Part shown: in pieces, positions 22,811 through 25,422 of the stretch | How positions within the stretch are numbered: the stretch's first letter is position 1 | Layout of the letters: each line of letters begins with the position of its first letter | From: Gammaproteobacteria bacterium RIFCSPHIGHO2_02_FULL_42_13 | GTDB taxonomy: Bacteria > Pseudomonadota > Gammaproteobacteria > UBA12402 | Direction of reading: 5' to 3' | NCBI GenBank assembly: GCA_001801405.1 | Contig: MGXQ01000075.1 | Location: 1 to 25,422, forward strand | Length of the DNA stretch: 25,422 bases | The notes under the pieces: model-generated | Seen by the model: the letters and a program-made list of their open reading frames with translations, nothing else | Database searches by the model: none | What the model was told of the DNA's origin: nothing | Translations under genes and position numbers: made by a program

Positions 22811-22945
22811 GCCCTATTAAAAGGGCTTTATCACATCAATGCTGTCGATGAAGTCAGTCAATTTGAAGTGGTGGCCAGCGTTGAAAAAATTTCAGAAGCT
22901 TATTTAATTCCAGCCTTGAAGGTATTACTAGCCGCTTTCCCCTTC
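22811..22945 (+). pseudogene. Integrase/transposase catalytic-domain remnant
   Basis: The plus-strand frame reads GLYHINAVDEVSQFEVVASV followed by EKISEAYLIPALKVLLAAFPF, which I recognise as part of the DDE integrase catalytic domain of IS481-like transposases. Both the start and the later SDNGSEF part with the second catalytic aspartate are missing, and no start codon precedes it, so it is a dead fragment of about 45 residues. Its right end overlaps, on the opposite strand, the last codons of the U-box/ankyrin gene. The family call is from memory of the sequence pattern. Confidence 0.7.
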
Positions 22946-25269
22946 ACCTCACCGGATTCGACTTCATCATTTCCCTCTTCTTCCCCGGCATTCCCTCCTG
23001 CTGCCCCAGCTTCTTCATAGGGTGGCGGGGCAGCCGCCGCTGCAGCAGGGGCGCCAAAAAACAATGGCGTTGCACCCCCGGCTCCAGCCGTTTGTAACAT
23101 TGCCCGTAGTTGAGCCATCTGCTCTTCCATCTGCCGCTGTTTTTCAGCCATCTCGGCTCGTTCTCGTGCTAAATGTATGCGCTCTTCGGCCAGATCTCGT
23201 TGCCGTAATGCTTTGGATAATGCGCTGGCAAGCCCACGATGACCACAAACGATTGCCACCTCTTTGGGTGTTTGTCCTGCCTCATTCAACGCATCGCCAT
23301 CGGCGCCCAGTGCAATTAAATATTCCATGATCGCAAGATCTATCTTATCTTCTCCACCTCGAGCACAGACGTGCAATACACCCTCCTGCTTTTTATTGGT
23401 CGCATGAATATGGGCTGGGGCATTTCTTCTTGCCAACATCAGCTCGACGAGCGCTAACTTGCGCGCTTTCACTGCTCGCAGCAACCCCGTGTCGTCGGTG
23501 TTTGGCTCGCACTGCTCTAAATCCACCCCATTTTCAATCAGCAACCGAAGACACTCATCCGCGTTTTGATCAAACGCCAGATGCAACGCAGATCGCCCTG
23601 TTGCATCGCAAGTATCCGTTTTGACGCCGTGTCTTAACAACACACGAGTAATCTCAACATCTTTTTGCCGCACAGCGTGCAATAAAGCCGTATCCCTTTC
23701 CGGCAATTTTGGCGTCTGAGCATTGGCACCCAACTGCAATAATCGTGCGACCCATCTAGCATCAGCTTTTTTAACAGTCAGATGAAGTGCCGTTAATCCT
23801 TGGGCGTCGGTCGCTTCGTTTCCAGTTTCTATCGCCGCTCCTGCGGCATCGGCTGTACTTTCACATAAAATCCGTGCCATCTCTTCGTCATCACTCAACA
23901 TCGCTTGATGCAAAGCCGGAAAACCTTCTGCATTCCGAGCACTGCGATCTGCGCGAAAGCGCACATATAATCGCGCCCAATCACATTGCTTGCGTTGGAT
24001 CGCCCGGTGTAGCGGACGTGCTGTGTCGATTAATCCTTCGATATCCGCCCCTAACTCCAAACACACCTGGGCTTTGCTAAGGTGGTCGGCCGCAATGGCT
24101 TCGTTCAACGCGATTTGCAATCGTCTTTTATCCCAGCCTAAACGATCCATGATTAAACGTGCTCCGGGCGTCTGCAAGTGTTGCACGGCTAAATCAAATA
24201 AAACAGCACCGCCGGCTTGCACGTCGGACAATTTATCCCAACGCGCACCTAACCCCTGAATCACCGCCTGTACGACGGGTAAGTGCTTGCTTTCTAATGC
24301 CCAAATCAGCAAAGATTTTTTATCGCCGGTATTTTGCCAAGCCATCGGTCGAATGAATAATCGCTCGTCTGCTGTGGTGCAGGTGATGAGTGTTTCCACT
24401 TGACCTTCTGCTACCGATTGTAAAAGCCGCTGTTGCAAGCGAAGCGACAGATACAATTCATCTGACGTGCGTAGTTCAGGAGAGAGCGTCAAGAGGGTTT
24501 GTTGTAGTCGACGTGCAATGGTACAAGGGCGCAAGCTTTTATCGGCTATCGGATTCTTTGTTTTAGGGCTCGTCTGATTTGTTTCAAACCAAGCTTCGAT
24601 CGCCTCGCGCTCGTAGGTTTCGCCATCGGCGGCAACGACAGGATCAATAAATATTTTTTGGGTCAAGGGGCAAGAGCACATTGGTTTTAGGTCGCTGAGC
24701 GCTTGTCTTTCTCTCTCTTGTCTCTCTTGTCTCTCTTGATCAGAAAGTTCTTTGCCGAATTGTTTGACTTCCTTGCGAGCGGCGGCGAAAGCGGCAAAGA
24801 TTTCGTCGTGGAATTGATGCAGATGACCCCAGCCATCCTTGTCGGCGGGGGTGTCTTCGGCAGCTTTGATTTCCGCGTCCCCATTAGGTTCTTTTTCCAG
24901 GAGTTTGCCTAGAGTGCGCAATTGACGGATATACTCGACATCACGCCGTTCCATGCATGCACGCATTTGGGGTGATTCATCAAGACGCAGGGCAGCATAC
25001 CAATACCCATCAGATTTTTTGTATTGCACTTCTGTTGGGCAGTGGAATATATCTTTATCTTTAGGATCCCGTTGTACAGGAAAGCGACGACCATCAGCGG
25101 TGGTCCACGAATAGAATTGATCAGGTATTTGATCGACCTTTGGAAATTCTGAATCAAACCATCCTGGTGCATCTCCGTTGCCTCTGTTTTCTTTAAAGGC
25201 CTGCAGGCCGGCATGCCCCCCCCGCGCGCCCGCACATTGCGGTACTATTATCCAGCCCGCACACGGCAC
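22900..25269 (-). CDS. U-box and ankyrin-repeat protein, candidate host-directed E3 ubiquitin ligase
   Basis: The protein is 789 residues from the first usable GTG. A U-box lies at about 194-262 (CSCPLTQKIFIDPVVAADGE, then YEREAIEAWF), the eukaryotic E2-binding fold that makes a protein a ubiquitin ligase. It is preceded by a charged helix with QER repeats encoded by three 9-bp units (24712-24738). Ankyrin repeats span about 310-690 (for example GRSALHLAFDQNADECLRLL and GLTALHLTVKKADARWVARL). A coiled coil (about 695-735) and an Ala/Pro/Gly tail with a PPPY motif follow. No signal peptide is seen; a Dot/Icm-type effector is likely. The last dozen residues are antisense to a transposase remnant. 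Upstream the frame stays open, without ATG, GTG or TTG, to a TAA at 25417-25419, and the translated extension looks coding, so the N-terminus is unresolved. The gene appears GC-richer than its neighbours, suggesting acquisition. Confidence 0.85.
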   Translation of the reverse strand: MPCAGWIIVPQCAGARGGHAGLQAFKENRGNGDAPGWFDSEFPKVDQIPDQFYSWTTADGRRFPVQRDPKDKDIFHCPTEVQYKKSDGYWYAALRLDESPQMRACMERRDVEYIRQLRTLGKLLEKEPNGDAEIKAAEDTPADKDGWGHLHQFHDEIFAAFAAARKEVKQFGKELSDQERQERQERERQALSDLKPMCSCPLTQKIFIDPVVAADGETYEREAIEAWFETNQTSPKTKNPIADKSLRPCTIARRLQQTLLTLSPELRTSDELYLSLRLQQRLLQSVAEGQVETLITCTTADERLFIRPMAWQNTGDKKSLLIWALESKHLPVVQAVIQGLGARWDKLSDVQAGGAVLFDLAVQHLQTPGARLIMDRLGWDKRRLQIALNEAIAADHLSKAQVCLELGADIEGLIDTARPLHRAIQRKQCDWARLYVRFRADRSARNAEGFPALHQAMLSDDEEMARILCESTADAAGAAIETGNEATDAQGLTALHLTVKKADARWVARLLQLGANAQTPKLPERDTALLHAVRQKDVEITRVLLRHGVKTDTCDATGRSALHLAFDQNADECLRLLIENGVDLEQCEPNTDDTGLLRAVKARKLALVELMLARRNAPAHIHATNKKQEGVLHVCARGGEDKIDLAIMEYLIALGADGDALNEAGQTPKEVAIVCGHRGLASALSKALRQRDLAEERIHLARERAEMAEKQRQMEEQMAQLRAMLQTAGAGGATPLFFGAPAAAAAAPPPYEEAGAAGGNAGEEEGNDEVESGEVKGKAASNTFKAGIK

Positions 25270-25422
25270 AATGTGAACAGGTCCCTCGTCGCCGAAGAGT
25301 GAGTTTTCATGTAGATCACCATATGTAAAGCGGCCGGGGAACGGACTCAGCGCCCCTCGACTGCCTGGATTAATAAAGATTCGTTGGAGAGACGCAGAGC
25401 AGGCGGCCGTAACTGGTTATGA

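Noticed and set aside
24909..25235. A 108-codon minus-strand ORF starting MRARGGGMPACRPL
   Set aside because: It is a frame-shifted shadow of the U-box/ankyrin gene. It only matters if the nearby homopolymer varies in length.

Overview
The window is the replication-origin region of a gammaproteobacterial chromosome, most likely a host-associated member of the Legionellales (Coxiella/Legionella/Rickettsiella-like). This rests on gene order (rpmH-rnpA-yidD-yidC-mnmE diverging from dnaA-dnaN-recF, then gyrB), AT-rich DNA with many dispersed palindromic repeats, a Gac/Rsm-type small RNA, and a eukaryote-like U-box/ankyrin protein. No rRNA or tRNA gene, CRISPR array or intact insertion sequence was seen.

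Left part (1-4100): a minus-strand operon, rpmH-rnpA-yidD-yidC-mnmE, starts from a near-consensus promoter at 4068-4096. Its genes overlap or abut. mnmE carries an in-frame palindromic repeat expansion inside its G domain. Positions 4165-4526 are a good oriC candidate: AT-rich, with three perfect DnaA boxes, between rpmH and dnaA.

Centre (4527-12757): dnaA, dnaN and recF run rightward. Three perfect copies of the 16-bp ParB site parS follow, one inside recF and two in the recF/HAD-gene spacer. The spacer also holds a 216-bp terminal-inverted-repeat element and a REP-like hairpin. A minus-strand HAD-fold hypothetical and gyrB diverge from two good promoters.

Accessory stretch (12884-17161): a mobile-mystery A/B pair (HTH regulator plus Fic protein), then a PD-(D/E)XK-like hypothetical bracketed by direct copies of a dispersed repeat, then cca and a possible F-box protein, both on the minus strand.

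Right part (17341-25422): psd, a small membrane protein and a GadC-like amino-acid permease run rightward. Next comes an unannotated intergenic RNA gene with the hallmarks of RsmY/RsmZ: a far-upstream GacA/LetA box, five GGA motifs with AUGGAU hairpin loops, and a strong terminator. On the minus strand follow a DsbB-like protein lacking half its cysteines, ruvX, an Rpn-family nuclease, and a large U-box/ankyrin protein. The end of that last gene is antisense to a transposase remnant, and its beginning is unresolved.

Taken together, housekeeping origin genes are interleaved with repeats and with candidates for host interaction (U-box, possible F-box, Rsm RNA). The most notable observations are the Rsm-like RNA, the parS cluster, the repeat-invaded mnmE, the repeat-bracketed nuclease-like gene, and the U-box/ankyrin gene with its transposase-derived tail.
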